A DNA stretch of 64,000 bases from Homarus americanus (GCF_018991925.1 NW_024737068.1:5047404-5111403), one strand, 5' to 3'. Positions 45,996 through 58,913 are shown, numbered from the stretch's first letter. Notes: generated by a model not told the origin, from the letters alone. Numbers and translations: made by a program.

Positions 45996-47040
45996 TTGGC
46001 CGAACCATGAACTCTATGAGGAATCTTTTTTACTACCACTCCTAAGATTACAAAGGATAATACAGCCAGACGTATCTACTTAAAAAAATTCCTGTCATAA
46101 TTCTTTCTTCAATCTTCTACAATGTCTATATTGGCCATTTTCTTCCATTTCAAATTCCATTATTTAACTTTTTAGCCAATTTTTCTGCACATTGTTTTAT
46201 TAACCACAAGAAAGACAATCCTGCGTCAAAAAGAACCTTTCTAATTTTACTTAACCAAAGGTATTCTTTGAAGTCTGTACAGCCACTAAAGAGTATCTCT
46301 ACTTGACGTGTTCAATGAATTTCAAAATGAACATTGCAACTCCTATTGCCTCGGTAGGTGATGCCAAAATTATTCATCCGTTGTGTTATATTTGTTTCAA
46401 CACAATTTTGCATAAATAATTTTCTTCGTGACTATACTGGACATTATGTGGATTTATCTTATGGTTTTTTACTCATTCTAACTCTGTAGTGTGTGATAAA
46501 AACATATAAAAACGAGGTAAAGAATGTTTTTAGGATGAACACAAAACATTCTCAGGACTGAAAGGAACCAAATGGGGCGGCTGGAATATATATATATATA
46601 CCAAAAATACTGCATGGGCTTCTTGGTGACGTCCTCTTCCGGAAGTTTTGTGAATTACAATGAGTTCTGAAAAATATGCGACGCTATGGAACTCCCACAA
46701 GGCCGAATTTTGCTGGGAAAGTATGTAGGATTTTACATCTGTAGGGCATGAAGATTCTAAATAACTCATCTAAGGACTTAAATCTGTTATCAGTATTTAA
46801 ATCCACAGATATATGACCACAAAAAGAAGCACATAAGATTGTAGGTAAGGATAAATGAATATACTGTGTGTAAGGGAAGGAAAGGGAGTGAAGCAATGTC
46901 TTACGGAGGAAATCAATCCCTCATTTTTCATCCTCTCTTCAGCCTCTACCAGACCCTGTGTTAACATTTACTCACTAAACCATCTTCCCCATCCATCACC
47001 AGTCCCCCCAGTCCTGCCTCCCTTCATCCTCAACACGTCC
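45996..47040. other. No recognisable gene (1 kb)
   Basis: AT-rich with a short (AT)n at 46587-46600; no supportable coding content. Confidence 0.5.
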
Positions 47041-47046
47041 ATCTAC

Positions 47047-47160
47047 TTCCCTTCACCCTCTAAACGTGCGTCACTTCCCTTCACCCTCTAAACGTGCGTC
47101 ACTTCCCTTCATCCTCTACACGTTCGTCACTTCCCTTCATCCTCTACACGTTCGTCACTT
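47047..47160. repeat. 28-bp tandem repeat, 4 units
   Basis: Units opening CTTCCCTTCACCCTCTAAAC. Units 1-2 and units 3-4 form two identical pairs (AACGTGCG versus CACGTTCG), so duplication occurred in steps. Confidence 0.93.
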
Positions 47161-47450
47161 ATCAAATAAAACTCTCTCGATAAGACACTACTTCAGAACT
47201 CAACTCTAACCTTCTAAAGACACATAAATGACCTGAAATATTTACATTACATCGTCAGGATCCGTTGTATAAGAAATTCTGAAACAAGAGGTTATAGCCT
47301 TACACTACCGTACTGTACAGGTCGTTCTCAGGAGCTCCTGCCGCGGTACACACTCAGGGGAACCTTACTGGAGGAACACCTTAAAATGGAATCACATGAA
47401 GAACTTCTCAAAAGATATAACAAAAATGGTATATGGTATTTGAACATCTG
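47161..47450. other. Nothing recognised
   Basis: No supportable feature. Confidence 0.5.
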
Positions 47451-47451
47451 C

Positions 47452-47481
47452 AACAACAACAACAACAACAACAACAACAAC
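47452..47481. repeat. (CAA)n microsatellite
   Basis: About 10 CAA units. Confidence 0.95.
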
Positions 47482-47593
47482 CACAGTTAAAATCTACTCT
47501 TATCTCTTCCGAATATGTCTAAATTACAGCATCATGATGTATTGTACATGAACACAGGCACACCAAAAGTGAAGGAATGGATGTGATTTTGAT

Positions 47594-47596
<3 letters not shown>

Positions 47597-47639
<43 letters not shown>
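47597..47639. repeat. (GA)n microsatellite
   Basis: About 21 GA units. Confidence 0.97.
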
Positions 47640-47641
<2 letters not shown>

Positions 47642-49190
47642 AAAATTCATTGCAAATACGTGTATATCATGTTTCCATAATTGACAGACAACGCTTGCAA
47701 GGCGATATGTTTACAGAAAATTCGTTATTGGGGAGGAGCTTGGGTTCCAGATCCCTGACATAAGATTTTTGGGTGAGACGTATAAGGGTTAAATCCTGTT
47801 TGCCTGGCGGGTCGTTCTGAAGTCTTAGATTCCATTATTTAACTAAAACTCTCTATGACTCTCAGCTTAATATTATTTTAACATGAAAACATTATAGGTG
47901 TCATATAACAGCTGAACTTAAGGAATATCACAGACGTTTTATGTTAGTTTAAAGATAAGAAAGGTCAAGTGAAGGGAATGTGGAACAAAGAAAATATTAA
48001 TCCCTTTCCTCCGATGGCTGGGAATGGTCAAGGAGGGGGAGTCAGCCTTTGAGGTTTGTGTTCCCAGCTCACCTTCTCACTACTATAGTTTGAGCACATC
48101 TACACCCACTGCCTTAAGACACTATTTGTTTTTTTACTAATATGATATAACATTCGGCATTACGCCTCATTTAGTCATTTAAAAGACTCATATACTTACT
48201 CACGAAACATATAACACAGTTTTCAACGTTTAACTGAGGAACAATAACTCGTGAAATGTAGAATGTGTGAGCTTGTAGCAGGTCGCTGATGCCGTCACAG
48301 GAGGGAGGGGCGGACAGCCAAAAAATTTCATATAATTATTTTGGTTTCTTTTAAATAAATCATGTGATATAATTTCGAGTTCAATTTATTAAAGATGGTC
48401 ATTATTAAACTGTCTAAACCGAGACCAGCCAATTAACATTGATATTAATAAATGTTGTAAATATTAATTTCGGCAACCACCGTACTTTGATGGCCGCTGT
48501 TATATTTCACAAGTTTGTTAAAGGAATCAGTCTCACAGTATTAGTCGGACGGCCATTATAATTATGAACAACAGTGACACAGTAAAAAGTTCTAGGCCTA
48601 AGACTCAAGTGATGAACACTACTGGATCGTGTTCATTCTGAAGAGTGAGAAACTACGTGACACTTTGGTACATAGTTAGAATTAACAATTGTGAAAAAAA
48701 TGTGAAAAAGTAACTTACGATAAGAAACAGATGTAATAGAAGAAATATGGAAGAGTGAGAATTTCCAGAACACAAGAGAGGTTTACGAATAACGAGACTC
48801 CAGACCAGACCTGCGGAAAACTGAACTGATAAACAAATATTTCGTAACAACTTCATGCACTACACCAGCGAAATTACTTAAAAGAACTTGCAAAGTATTC
48901 TCATCATAGCTTCTCTGTGTAAAAATAGCTGAGGTAAGTTTCCTTTATGATCAAACTGCAAGAAAACACACAACGTATACAATGATTTTATATAATAATT
49001 ACATTAATCTTTACCTCGTCTGTACAAAGTGAAACCAAACGTATACTACAGAAGTGGTTGTCATCTGGAGCAAATGTTTACTGACACCTTAATATCAAAT
49101 ACTCTAATAAATTTGAGATATCACGGACATGACTTTGTAAGGACACAGTCACACCTTTAAAAGTTGGTCATAAATTTGTCCTTTTTTCTA
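47640..49190. other. No recognisable gene (1.5 kb)
   Basis: AT-rich; no supportable exon, RNA gene or element. Confidence 0.5.
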
Positions 49191-49191
49191 G

Positions 49192-49275
49192 TTTAGGTTA
49201 GGTTACGTTAGATTAGGTCAAGTTAGGTTGGATCAGGTCAGGTCATGTCAGGTCAGGTTAAGTTAGTTTAGGTTC
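49192..49275 (+). repeat. Degenerate TTAGG-derived repeat
   Basis: GGTTA units mutated to GGTCA, GATTA and GGTCAT. This is the most decayed of the five telomere-like stretches. Confidence 0.7.
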
Positions 49276-49787
49276 ATGATATATGTCCACTCACAAGTCC
49301 CTCCCCACCAAAAAAAATAGATAGATAGAAAGACATAGAAGTTATCGCTAGTCAACAATTATCTCCATTTAATGCAACGTACTACACACGTCTCCTCAAC
49401 TTGCATCAGACAGGTTCTCCATGACAGTCTCCTCCATAAGCCTCCATTATATTCTGTTTTTAACCTTTATTAATCATCAAATACCCTCAATTCTCCTAAT
49501 TTCCCCCATCATTATAATTTCTTCATCTCTAAAGACCAGTACAGCCTTTAATTAATAACTTCTAATGAAAATTATAATAAAGACGAGTGATAATTTTCTC
49601 CTATTTAAATAAAACAAGACACATATGGTAAGGCAGCTCAGAATTTTATATATTATTTTATATTTTATTTAAGACGAGGTAATTAATTCCAATTTGGGGA
49701 GAAATAATAGTTTAACTTTTTCCCAGAACACGCAAAATCAGTTCTCAAAAGTGTAGTAAACTTTTATGGAATTGACCGAAGTACAGT
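49276..49787. other. No recognisable gene
   Basis: AT-rich, no supportable feature. Confidence 0.5.
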
Positions 49788-49922
<135 letters not shown>

Positions 49923-50019
49923 GATGCTGGACTACATATACTGTATATGAGCTTGATGATATTATCAATTCTCAAAACCAATAATAAATCAAGGTTGTGT
50001 AACGTGATTCAACGACGGG

Positions 50020-53000
50020 TAGCTGAATAGAGGTCTACAACGTGGATCAATGAGCTACAGCGTGGATCAAGGAGTCTACAGCGCGGATCAAGTCTGCAGC
50101 GTGGATCAAGGAGTCTGGCGTGGATCAAAGTCTACAGCGTGGATCAAAGAGTCTACCTGGATCAAGTGTCTAGCGCGGATCAAAGAGTCTACAGCGCGGA
50201 TCGAGTCTACAGCGCGGATCAAAGAGTCTAGCGTGGATCAAGTGTCTCGCGCGGATCAAAGAGTCTACAAGCGCGGATAAAGAGTCTACAGCGCGGATCA
50301 AAGTCTAGCGTGGATCAAAGTCTACAGCGTGGATCAAAGTGTCTAGCGCGGATCAAAGAGGTCTGGCGCGGATCAAAAGTCTAGCGCGGATCAAAGAGTC
50401 TAGCGGTGGATCAAAGTCTAGCGCGGATGGTCTAGCGTGGATCAAAGTGTCTAGCGCGGATCAAAGAGTCGCGCGGATCAAAGAGTCTACAAGGTGGATA
50501 AAGTCTACAGGTGGATCAAAAGTCTACAGCGTGGATCAAAGGTCAGCGCGGACCAAAGAGTCTACAGCGTGGATCAAAGTGTCTACAGCGCGGATCAAAG
50601 TCTACCGGATCAAAGAGTCTACAGCGGATCAAAGGAGTCTACAGCGCGGATCAAAGAGTCTACAGCGCGGATCAAAATGTCTAGCGTGGATCAAAGTGTC
50701 TAGCGCGGATCAAAGAGTCTACAGCGTGGATCAAAAGTCTGGCGCGGATCAAAGTCTAGCGTGGATCAAAGTGTCTGGCGGATCAAAGAGTCTACAAGAT
50801 GGATCAAAGTCTAGCACGGACCAAAGAGTCTAGCGTGGATCAAAGTCTACAGCGCGGATCAAAGAGTCTGGCGCGGATCAAAGTGCCAGCGCGGATCAAA
50901 GAGTCTACAGCGTGGATCAAAGGTCTGCAGCGCGGATCAAAGGTCTAAGCGTGGATCAAAGTCTACAGCGCGGATCAAGAGTCTACAGCGTGGATCAAAG
51001 TCTACAGCGCGGATCAAAGAGTCTAGCTTGCGGATCAAAGTCTGGCGGATCAGAGTCTGGCGTGGATCAAAGTGTCTGGCGGATCAAAGTCTACAGCGTG
51101 GATCAAAGTCTACAGCGCGGACCAAAGAGTCTAGCAGTGGATCAAAGAGTCTAGCGCGGATCAAGAGTCTACAGCGCGGATCAAAGAGTCTACAGCGGAT
51201 CAAAGGTCTGGCGTGGATCAAAGTCTACAGCGCGGATCAAAGAGTCTACAGCGTGGATCAAAGTGTCTAGCGCGGATCAAGGAGTCTGGCGTGGATCAAA
51301 AGTCTACAGCGCGGATCAAAGTCTATGGCGCGGATCAAAGTCTACAGCGGATCAAAGAAGTCTACAACGTGGATCAAAGTGTCTACAGCGCGAATCAAAG
51401 TCTACATTGGATCAAGAGTCTGGCGCGGACCAAAAGTCTCAGCGTGGATCAAAGTCTACAGCGCGGATCAAGAGTCTAGCGCGGATCAAAGAAGTCTCTG
51501 GCGCGGATCAAAGAAGTCTAGCGTGGATCAAAGTCTAGCGCGGATCAAAGAGTCTACAGCGTGGATCAAAGTGTCTAGCGCGGATCAAAGGAGTCCAGCA
51601 TTGATCAAAGTCTACAGCGTGGATCAAAGAGTCTGGCGCGGATCAAAGGAGTCTGGCGGATCAAAGAGTTACAACGTGGATCAAAGTCTACAGCGTGGAT
51701 CAAAAGTCTAGCGTGGATCAAAAGTCTACAGCGTGGATCAAAGAGTCTGGCGCGGATCAAAGTGTCTACAGCGCGGATCAAAGTCTGGCGCGGATCAAAG
51801 AGTCTACAGCGCGGATCAAAGAGTCTACAGCGTGGATCAAAAGTCTCTACGGCGGATAAAGAGTCTACAGCGCGGATCAAAGTCTACAGCGCGGATCAAA
51901 AGTCTGCGTGGATCAAAAGTCTGGCGGCGTTAATGTCTACAGCGCGGATCAAAGTGTCTAGCGCGGATCAAGAAGTCAACGGATCAAAAGTCTACAGCGT
52001 GGATCAAAGAGTCTACAGCGCGGATCAAAGAGTCACAGCGTGGATCAAAGTGTCTACAGCGCGGATCAAAGAGTCTACGCGGGATAAAAGTCTAAGGTGG
52101 ATCAAAGAGTCTACAGGGTGGATCAAAGAGTCTGGCGTGGATCAAAAGTCTACAGCGGGACCAAAAGAGTCTACAGCGTGGATCAAAGTGTCTGGCAGAT
52201 CAAAGTCTACAGCGCGGATCAAAGTGCAGCGCGGATCAAGAGTCTGGCGCGGATCAAAGTCTACAGCGCGGATCAAAGTGTCTACGCGTGGATCAAAGTG
52301 TCTGGCGCGGATCAAAGAGTCTAGCGTGGATCAAGAGTCTGGCGCGGATCAAAGGTCTACAGCGTGGATCAGAGTCTACAGCGCGGATCAAAAGTCTACA
52401 AGATGGATCAAAGAGTCTACAGCGCGGATCAAAGAGTCTAGCGTGGATCAAAGAGTCTACAGCGCGGATCAAAGTCTGCCGGATCAAAGTCTACAGCGCG
52501 GATCAAAGAGTCTGGCGTGGATCAAAGTCTCCAGCGCGGATCAAGAGTCTACAGCGTGGATCAAAGAGTCTGGCGCGGATCAAAGAGTCTCTGGCGTGGA
52601 TCAAAAGTCTACAGCGCGGATCAAAGTCTACAGCGCGGATCAAAGAGTCTACAGCGCGGATCAAAGTCTGCGTGGATCAAAGTGTCTGAGCGCGGATCAA
52701 AGAGTCTACAGCGTGGATCAAAGTCTAGCGCGGACCAAAGTCTGGCGTGGATCAAAGAGTCTACAGCGCGGATCAAAGTCTGGCGCGCGGATCAAAACCA
52801 GCGCGGATCAAAGAGTCTACAGCGTGGATCAAAGTCTAGCGCGGATCAGGAGTCGCGTGGATCAAGGAGTCTACAGCGCGGATCAAAGAGTCTACAGCGT
52901 GGATCAAAAGTCTGGCGGATCAAAGAGTCTACAGCGCGGATCAAAGTCTACGCGGATCAAAGTCTGCAGCGTGGATCAAGTGTCTACCAGCGCGGATCAA

Positions 53001-53860
53001 GTCTACAGCGTGGATCAAAGGTCTACAGCGCGGACCAAAGAGTCTACAGCGTGGATCAAAGAGTCTACAGCGCGGATCAAAGAGTCTACAGCGCGGATCA
53101 AAGAGTCTCTACAGCGCGGATCAAGTCTACAGCGTGGATCAAAGAGTCTACAGCGCGGATCAAAGGAGTCTACAGCGTGGATCAAAGTGTCTACAGCGCG
53201 GATCAAAGAGTCTACAGCGTGGATAAAGGTCTACAGCGCGGATCAAAGAGTCTAGCGCGGATCAAAGAGTCTAGCGCGGATCAAAGAGTCTGGCGTGGAT
53301 CAGTGTCTACAGCGCGGATCAAAAGTCTACAGCGTGGATCAAAGATCTACAGCGCGGACCAAAGAGTCTAGCGTGGATCAAAGAGTCTACAGCGCGGATC
53401 AAAGTCTGCGCGGATCAAAGAGTCTACAGCGCGGATCAAAATTACAGCGCGGATCAAAAGGTCTACAGCGCGGATCAAAGTGTCTACAGCGCGGATCAAT
53501 CTGCAGCGCGGATCAAAGAGTCTACAGCGCGGATCAAAGTCTACAAGCGCGGATCAAAGTCTACAGCGCGGATCAAAGTGTCTACAGCGCGGATCAAAGT
53601 CTACAGGTGGATCGAAGTCTACAGCGTGGATCAAAAGTCTGCGGATCAAAGTCTACAGCGCGGATCAAAAGTCTACAGCGCGGATCAAAGTGTCTACAGC
53701 GTGGATCAGAAAAGTCTACAGTGGATCAAAATCTACAGCTGGATCAAAGAGTCTCAGCGGATCAAAGTCTGGTGGATCAAAGAGTCTACAGCGTGGATCA
53801 AAGAGTCTACTGCGTGGATTAAAATGTACAGCATAGATCAAATTCTGTAGCGTGGTACAA
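50020..53860. repeat. 3.8-kb minisatellite, ~21-bp GATC-bearing unit
   Basis: Roughly 185 copies of a unit close to CTACAGCGCGGATCAAAGAG plus T, with 18-20 base versions lacking ACA or GA. Almost every unit contains GGATC, and the fifth to third base before it varies between GCGCGG and GCGTGG. Edge units (near 50020 and 53820-53860) are the most diverged. Long frames across it, up to about 500 codons (Asp-Gln-Arg-Val-Tyr-Ser or Ala-Arg-Ile-Lys-Glu-Ser), come from the period and break at each shortened unit. Confidence 0.97.
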
Positions 53861-53929
53861 GGGTTTCTTAGAACCATCAAATATCTGTAAAGCATATTAA
53901 ATACCTATAAGACAGCACGTCACATAACA

Positions 53930-54325
53930 CATCCCTACAGAGCACCTCCTCACACAGCCCCTCCTCCACTCTCGCACCTCCTCTCGCCTCCTCACACAGC
54001 ACCTCCTCCTCAGCACCTTCCCAAACATGCCTCCTCCACGCACCTCCCACAACCCTCCTCACCTCCTCACACCTCCTCACAGCCCTCCTCCACAGCACCT
54101 CCTCACACAGCACCTCCTCACACCTCCTCTTAGCACCCCAAACAGCAGCCTTCTCATAACCTCCTCTGCACCTCTCCACATCACCTCCTCACACAGCACC
54201 TCTTACAGCACCTCCTCACACAGCCCCCTCCTCCTCCTTCCCCAGCGCCTCTCACCTCCTCCTCCTTGCTTTCTCCTCACCTCTTATCTCACAACACCTC
54301 TCCACCTCCTCCTTAGCCCCTCACA
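53930..54325. repeat. Pyrimidine-rich (CACCTCCTCACAG)n low-complexity region
   Basis: Irregular CACCTCCTCACACAGC motifs with almost no G on the plus strand. Confidence 0.88.
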
Positions 54326-55185
54326 CTCGTGAGAAGTATCTTAGCAAGCATCTGGACTCAGCCCACGAGACAGTGAGGCCAAATAGAAACAAAGAATCCT
54401 GGATGAGGAAGACGAGAAGTTGGTTTCTTGGATCACACTAACCCATACCAAAGACAGCGTCGACCTCAATGTAAAGTACACTTCCATAAAATCCTACAAG
54501 TGCAGGAAAGCCAAGTTGAAATGCTCGCTGGTAATCATCACAACGAAGGCTTATGGGGGTTATACATATAAACACAAAAGCTGCTATAATCTTTAACCTA
54601 AACTATACCTCGTAATTATGTTCAGACTGGATAATTGGTTGACAAATTTCAAGATATGACCCCATGTCTTTACTATTGAGTCCATGTGGTACTGACTGTT
54701 GTCTTCTCAGACTAAAATTATTTGTTAGTCTCCAATCTTTTATGTAATACCCCTAATTAAACTCTTTTGAATAATCTTGAAGTGAAAATGAGAATTTACT
54801 CCTACCTACCAGACTCGCCACATACCTCTAACACCTTTCGTTCAACATTCGCTGTCTGTTTCTCTTTCATTTCTCTGTTCCTCTTGTCTCCCATTTCGTT
54901 GTATCCGTTTAATCTTCCCCTTTGTTTGTCCTTTGTCTTTCCTCTTCCTTTTATTTATTCCCTGTGTCTTATATGACCTTCTACCTTCCTACTCTGTCAC
55001 CTCGCTCCCTCACCACATTCCGGCAGTGGATCAGAAAATCGTAAAATTGTTGGCCGGTCATCACCAAGTTTGCAACATGTTTTTATAATAGTGCAACAGT
55101 GTAGGTTAACAAACAATAGTGATTTTGCGATTTTACTCAAAACAAGTACATATTAATTACGTCTCTTATGCACAAACCTTCCATA

Positions 55186-55188
<3 letters not shown>
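54326..55188. other. No recognisable gene
   Basis: No coding content I can support. Confidence 0.5.

Positions 55189-55189
<1 letters not shown>

Positions 55190-55247
<58 letters not shown>
55190..55247. repeat. (GT)n microsatellite
   Basis: About 29 GT units. Confidence 0.97.
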
Positions 55248-55248
<1 letters not shown>

Positions 55249-56225
55249 GATGACCTGTGAACTAACAGTCAGTACAGTACATACACCCTGTAAGAGCTTG
55301 GATAAAGCCTAATAAAACACTTTTAAGGTGCACATATCTGGAAACCTTTATTGCTCACATAAATACTGTAATAGCAAGAAAACATTTACTCAGTTAAGCA
55401 GCTGGATATATCATATGATTTGGAAAAACAAATTAAAGACACTTGGCCAGCAGACTAGAGCACGATTGTGAAGCTTACCGAACTTTGCACCCTTGAGGCA
55501 GTAGTAGTATAGCTAACATATGACCATGTTTTCGTCACTCTGAAACAGATTGCCCTAACGTGATCCTGGTGTTGTAGTTGCGTCACCTCGGGGATACAAA
55601 AGTTCGCCTGCGTCAGTTATCCATGTGAAGCGAGTCGTGAAATCTTTGGGATTGTTACTCCAGTTTTTTCTCACTTCGGGAAATAAATGTATCGAAACTT
55701 TTAATGTTGGTGGTCCAGCAGTCCTCCTCTGGACACAGTATGGTGCATCGTACTCTATTTTTTTCTGCCGAATACAAGATGATTCATACGTTTAAGAGAT
55801 TGACATAATATTAAAAAAATAAAAATAATTCCTCCATTAGAAATTATAATCGTCGCATATTGTCTTAAAATATAATCCATCAAATGTTAAGAAAAATAAT
55901 TACTTTCAGGCAACAACTATCACACATTAAAATGATGCCATAATTGTTTAATAACCTCAAGTGACAGGTATACAATTTTCTTGACAGATTACCCGAGAAC
56001 AGAACGAGAATACTAGAAATGACATTGTATACTAATTTCTCCTGACTCACAACCACAGCTCACTTGATCCAGGGTAAGATACGCTCTCTCATCTACTAAT
56101 TCTATTACCTTAAGCTGAATTAGTTATGTCACCTGTGCATTACGTTATGTTATCTTGTCCCCAAGGAGTTAGGTTGCGTGTGAGGAAGTGTTGTCACGGG
56201 ACTTCATTCAAAACATACACGGTGT

Positions 56226-56228
<3 letters not shown>
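55248..56228. other. No recognisable gene (1 kb)
   Basis: AT-rich, no supportable feature. Confidence 0.5.
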
Positions 56229-56323
<95 letters not shown>

Positions 56324-56345
56324 TGTGTGTGTCTGTGTCTGTATG
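56229..56345. repeat. (GT)n microsatellite
   Basis: About 46 GT units to 56322, then GT with CT interruptions. Confidence 0.98.
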
Positions 56346-57342
56346 TGTGTATCTATGTTCCTGAGAAAAGAATGCAAGCTGATTTTAGAGCTACAAGGGG
56401 TAATGCCATTATTTACAGTACAATATATGGAGATGTGTTCTTAGCTGTTACACTTCTCCATGGGTAACACATGTATGCTTCATTTCAGAACTGGTAAACA
56501 CATTGTTGCAGTATCTAAACACAGGTAGGCGAGATGTAGAGGATATCACACAGTTCTGTTCTGGGAAAAGGCGAATCCATCACAGAAAGGAGTAGAATTG
56601 GCAGACTGTAAAGATGTGGGAGGTGGCAGTGATGATGAATGAGATGGTAATTCGAGGTGGGGAAGGTGAGAGCTTGTTCTATGATAACTGCAATAATATT
56701 GTTAAACTAAACATAAAAAACAAGACTAAGAGAGGTATAATAATCTGGGGAAGGCCAATTTCAGCAGAATACCCAGTTTAAAGAAAGCATAATAACCAGT
56801 CTACATGCAGCACTTTATTCTTACTTAAGTAAGCATACTAACCTGACTAATCTAAGTACAATAAATGGCCTAAATTCAGAGAAATAACCTGCTAATTTGG
56901 AGCAATAACTTTGTAAACTAAGCACATAAACTGGTAAATTGAGTTCAATAATATGAACACTTTAATCGCATTAACCTTGCTAATCTAAGCATAAATTTGA
57001 CAATAAACATCCAAAATTCAGATGACCTAACTATAAATAACTTCAAATTTTATTAAAAAAAATTTGCCTTCAAATTCAGTAATGCCAATACCCTGAATAT
57101 TTTTGTAATACATCAAGACCACAATCTAAGCTTGTCCTCTTGTATGTGTCCACATTGGCTAAATTGATTCCCGAGTCAACTGAAGGTCTCATGATAAGTC
57201 TTCCGCGTCGAACAGAAGTGTCACTCCAAGATGATGCTGGGGATGGGCAGCCTACCGGTTTCCCAGAATCCTGTTCACTGCTTAAGGGTAGATCTACGCT
57301 TAAGTGCCGTTGTTTTCTAAAGTCGATAGAACATACTAGAGA
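56346..57342. other. No recognisable gene (1 kb)
   Basis: An 83-codon plus-strand frame at 57140-57391 has no motif I recognise and runs into the tandem repeat. Confidence 0.45.
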
Positions 57343-57470
57343 TACTCAAGGAGGTAATGTACTCAAGGAGGTAGTGTACTCAAGGAGTTAATGTACTCAA
57401 GGAGGAAGTGTAGTCAAGGAGGTAGTGTACTCAAGGAGGTAGTGTACTCAAGGAGGTAGTGTACTCGGGG
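57343..57470. repeat. 17-bp tandem repeat, ~7 units
   Basis: Units of ACTCAAGGAGGTAGTGT with single-base variants. Confidence 0.93.
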
Positions 57471-57475
57471 ACTGT

Positions 57476-57597
57476 ATTCGACTGCTCTCACTTCCAATGG
57501 TAAAAATAGGTATTGATTCACTGCTAGGTGGAAGAGTCACGAACCCACGACCATTAGGATAGATGGTGAGCCTTTTATCCACTAAGCCAATGAGCAC
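57476..57597 (-). mobile_element. tRNA-headed SINE, partial
   Basis: Read on the minus strand, a tRNA-like head carries an A-box-like TGGCTTAGTGG (57581-57591) and a B-box-like GTGGGTTCGTGACTC (57532-57547). After it comes CCACCTAGCAGTGAATCAAT, close to a segment in the SINE-like element at 21891-22230. These are RNA polymerase III promoter boxes, as in other tRNA-derived SINEs. It is not a functional tRNA because the acceptor stem is not closed and the B-box is mutated. The 3' end runs into the 17-bp repeat. Confidence 0.68.
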
Positions 57598-57600
57598 AAG

Positions 57601-58488
57601 TACATCCATGCATACTAATAATTTACATAATCCGTGGTTAGGTTGAGTCAGTATACTACACAAGAGATAAAAACATTGGTAATTTATGACAATTATGTAG
57701 ATAAACCAGAAATCTTGCAGGATATTTTTTGTGACGTAACTGTGTTTCTTGTCGGAAAAGTCAACAAACAGTGACCCTTGCAACCCTCTGTGGATATGAA
57801 CTAATTTTTAGACAAAATTTATTTTGGGAGACTTTTATATTACGATGGAACGAGGAGACAATAATGTTTTTAGAATCTACTTACCTCATCAAGAATTCCC
57901 TCTAACTTTTTCAACTAACTTTTCGCTCTAACTTCTTAACAACAAACAATAAAGGCGGCGACAACTAGACGGAACGACACTGGTAATAAAGTGGAATTTA
58001 CTTGCAACTTCCCAGGTATTACTGGACCCATCATCGTGCTGTAGAACGCTATGCACATTTACGGTAACTCGAATTACAACGAATAAGGCGAATGACTGAA
58101 GGTAGTATAATTATCATATTGTAGCCATTCTAACCTTACCATGGGTCTGATGTGCTTGGAAATGAACACAATGTACAGCAGTTTCTGTTTGGTTGGTATT
58201 TCTGATTGTGAGTTGCACTAAATCTGATGTTTATTCTGATTTGCCTTAAAGATACGTGCAGTTCAGGAACCTAAAAATGCCTTCGCTCTAACTCTACCAT
58301 ATTTCCAAAAGCACACTATTTCAGTCTTTGGCTCTGAGCAGAAAGAGCAATTCTTCATGGTAGTGTGAGAACATGAGATAACTTATTTATCTTCATGTTG
58401 CCCCAGTAAACGAATGAGGAGATATTGAACATAACAGAAATAGTAAACAGTAAAGGGTAAATAAGACCTTTATCCTTTGTAAGCAGAA

Positions 58489-58494
<6 letters not shown>
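57601..58494. other. No recognisable gene
   Basis: Probable intron or intergenic DNA upstream of the EGF exon. Confidence 0.5.

Positions 58495-58556
<62 letters not shown>
58495..58556. repeat. (CT)n microsatellite
   Basis: About 30 CT units ending 134 bases before the EGF exon. Such tracts near acceptors can act as polypyrimidine signals, but this one is too far upstream to be the main one. Confidence 0.97.
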
Positions 58557-58559
<3 letters not shown>

Positions 58560-58689
58560 ATGTGTGAACCCTCAATTGCTGTCAGTGTTACGTCAAGTCC
58601 ACCAGGAATAACACAAGAGAGTTTCCCCCACTTACTAAGCTTACATCCCCACACCTACAGTATATTACCAAGAGATGCTGTACCGACAG

Positions 58690-58812
58690 ACGTGGACGAG
58701 TGTGACTACCACAACGGCGGGTGCTCCCATGAGTGTGTCAACACGGTGGGCTCCTACGAGTGTCGCTGCGGCCCCAACTACCGCCTCCTGACCGACGGCC
58801 GTACTTGCATAG
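58690..58812 (+). CDS. Internal exon encoding one calcium-binding EGF-like domain
   Basis: The exon encodes one EGF module of an extracellular or membrane protein. The peptide starts DVDECDYHNGGC and ends DGRTCI. It has six cysteines (DEC, GGC, HEC, YEC, RC, TC) in EGF spacing. The DVDE start is the calcium-binding signature, and C-V-N-x4-Y-x-C is the Asp/Asn beta-hydroxylation consensus. With an AG acceptor at 58688-58689 and a GTAATT donor at 58813, the exon is 123 bases and phase 1-1, the standard shuffled EGF exon. An alternative acceptor at 58659-58660, behind a better pyrimidine tract and a CTAAG branch-like site, would add about ten residues and change the entry phase. Codon GC is high against AT-rich flanks. 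SCUBE, MEGF6, fibulin or tolloid-type proteins are possible; one module cannot decide. Confidence 0.88.
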
Positions 58813-58910
58813 GTAATTTCCGGCCACAATACCTGACTAATGTTAATGCTGCATAGGTGTGTCTATGTATAAATTACTGTGTTTATTGCCATTTGATACT
58901 TTTTATACCT

Positions 58911-58913
<3 letters not shown>
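58813..58913. other. Intron start after the EGF exon
   Basis: GTAATT donor followed by AT-rich sequence with early stops. Confidence 0.6.

Noticed and set aside
50050..53850. 497-codon and other open frames with a DQRVYSA or ARIKEST periodicity
   Set aside because: They follow the ~21-bp repeat period and break at shortened units; there is no flanking exon or splice context.
57140..57391. 83-codon frame before the 17-bp repeat
   Set aside because: No recognised domain; it runs into the tandem repeat and looks like chance or transposon debris.
57532..57597. Functional tRNA gene
   Set aside because: A and B box-like sequences are present, but the acceptor stem does not close and the B box is mutated; a SINE head fits better.
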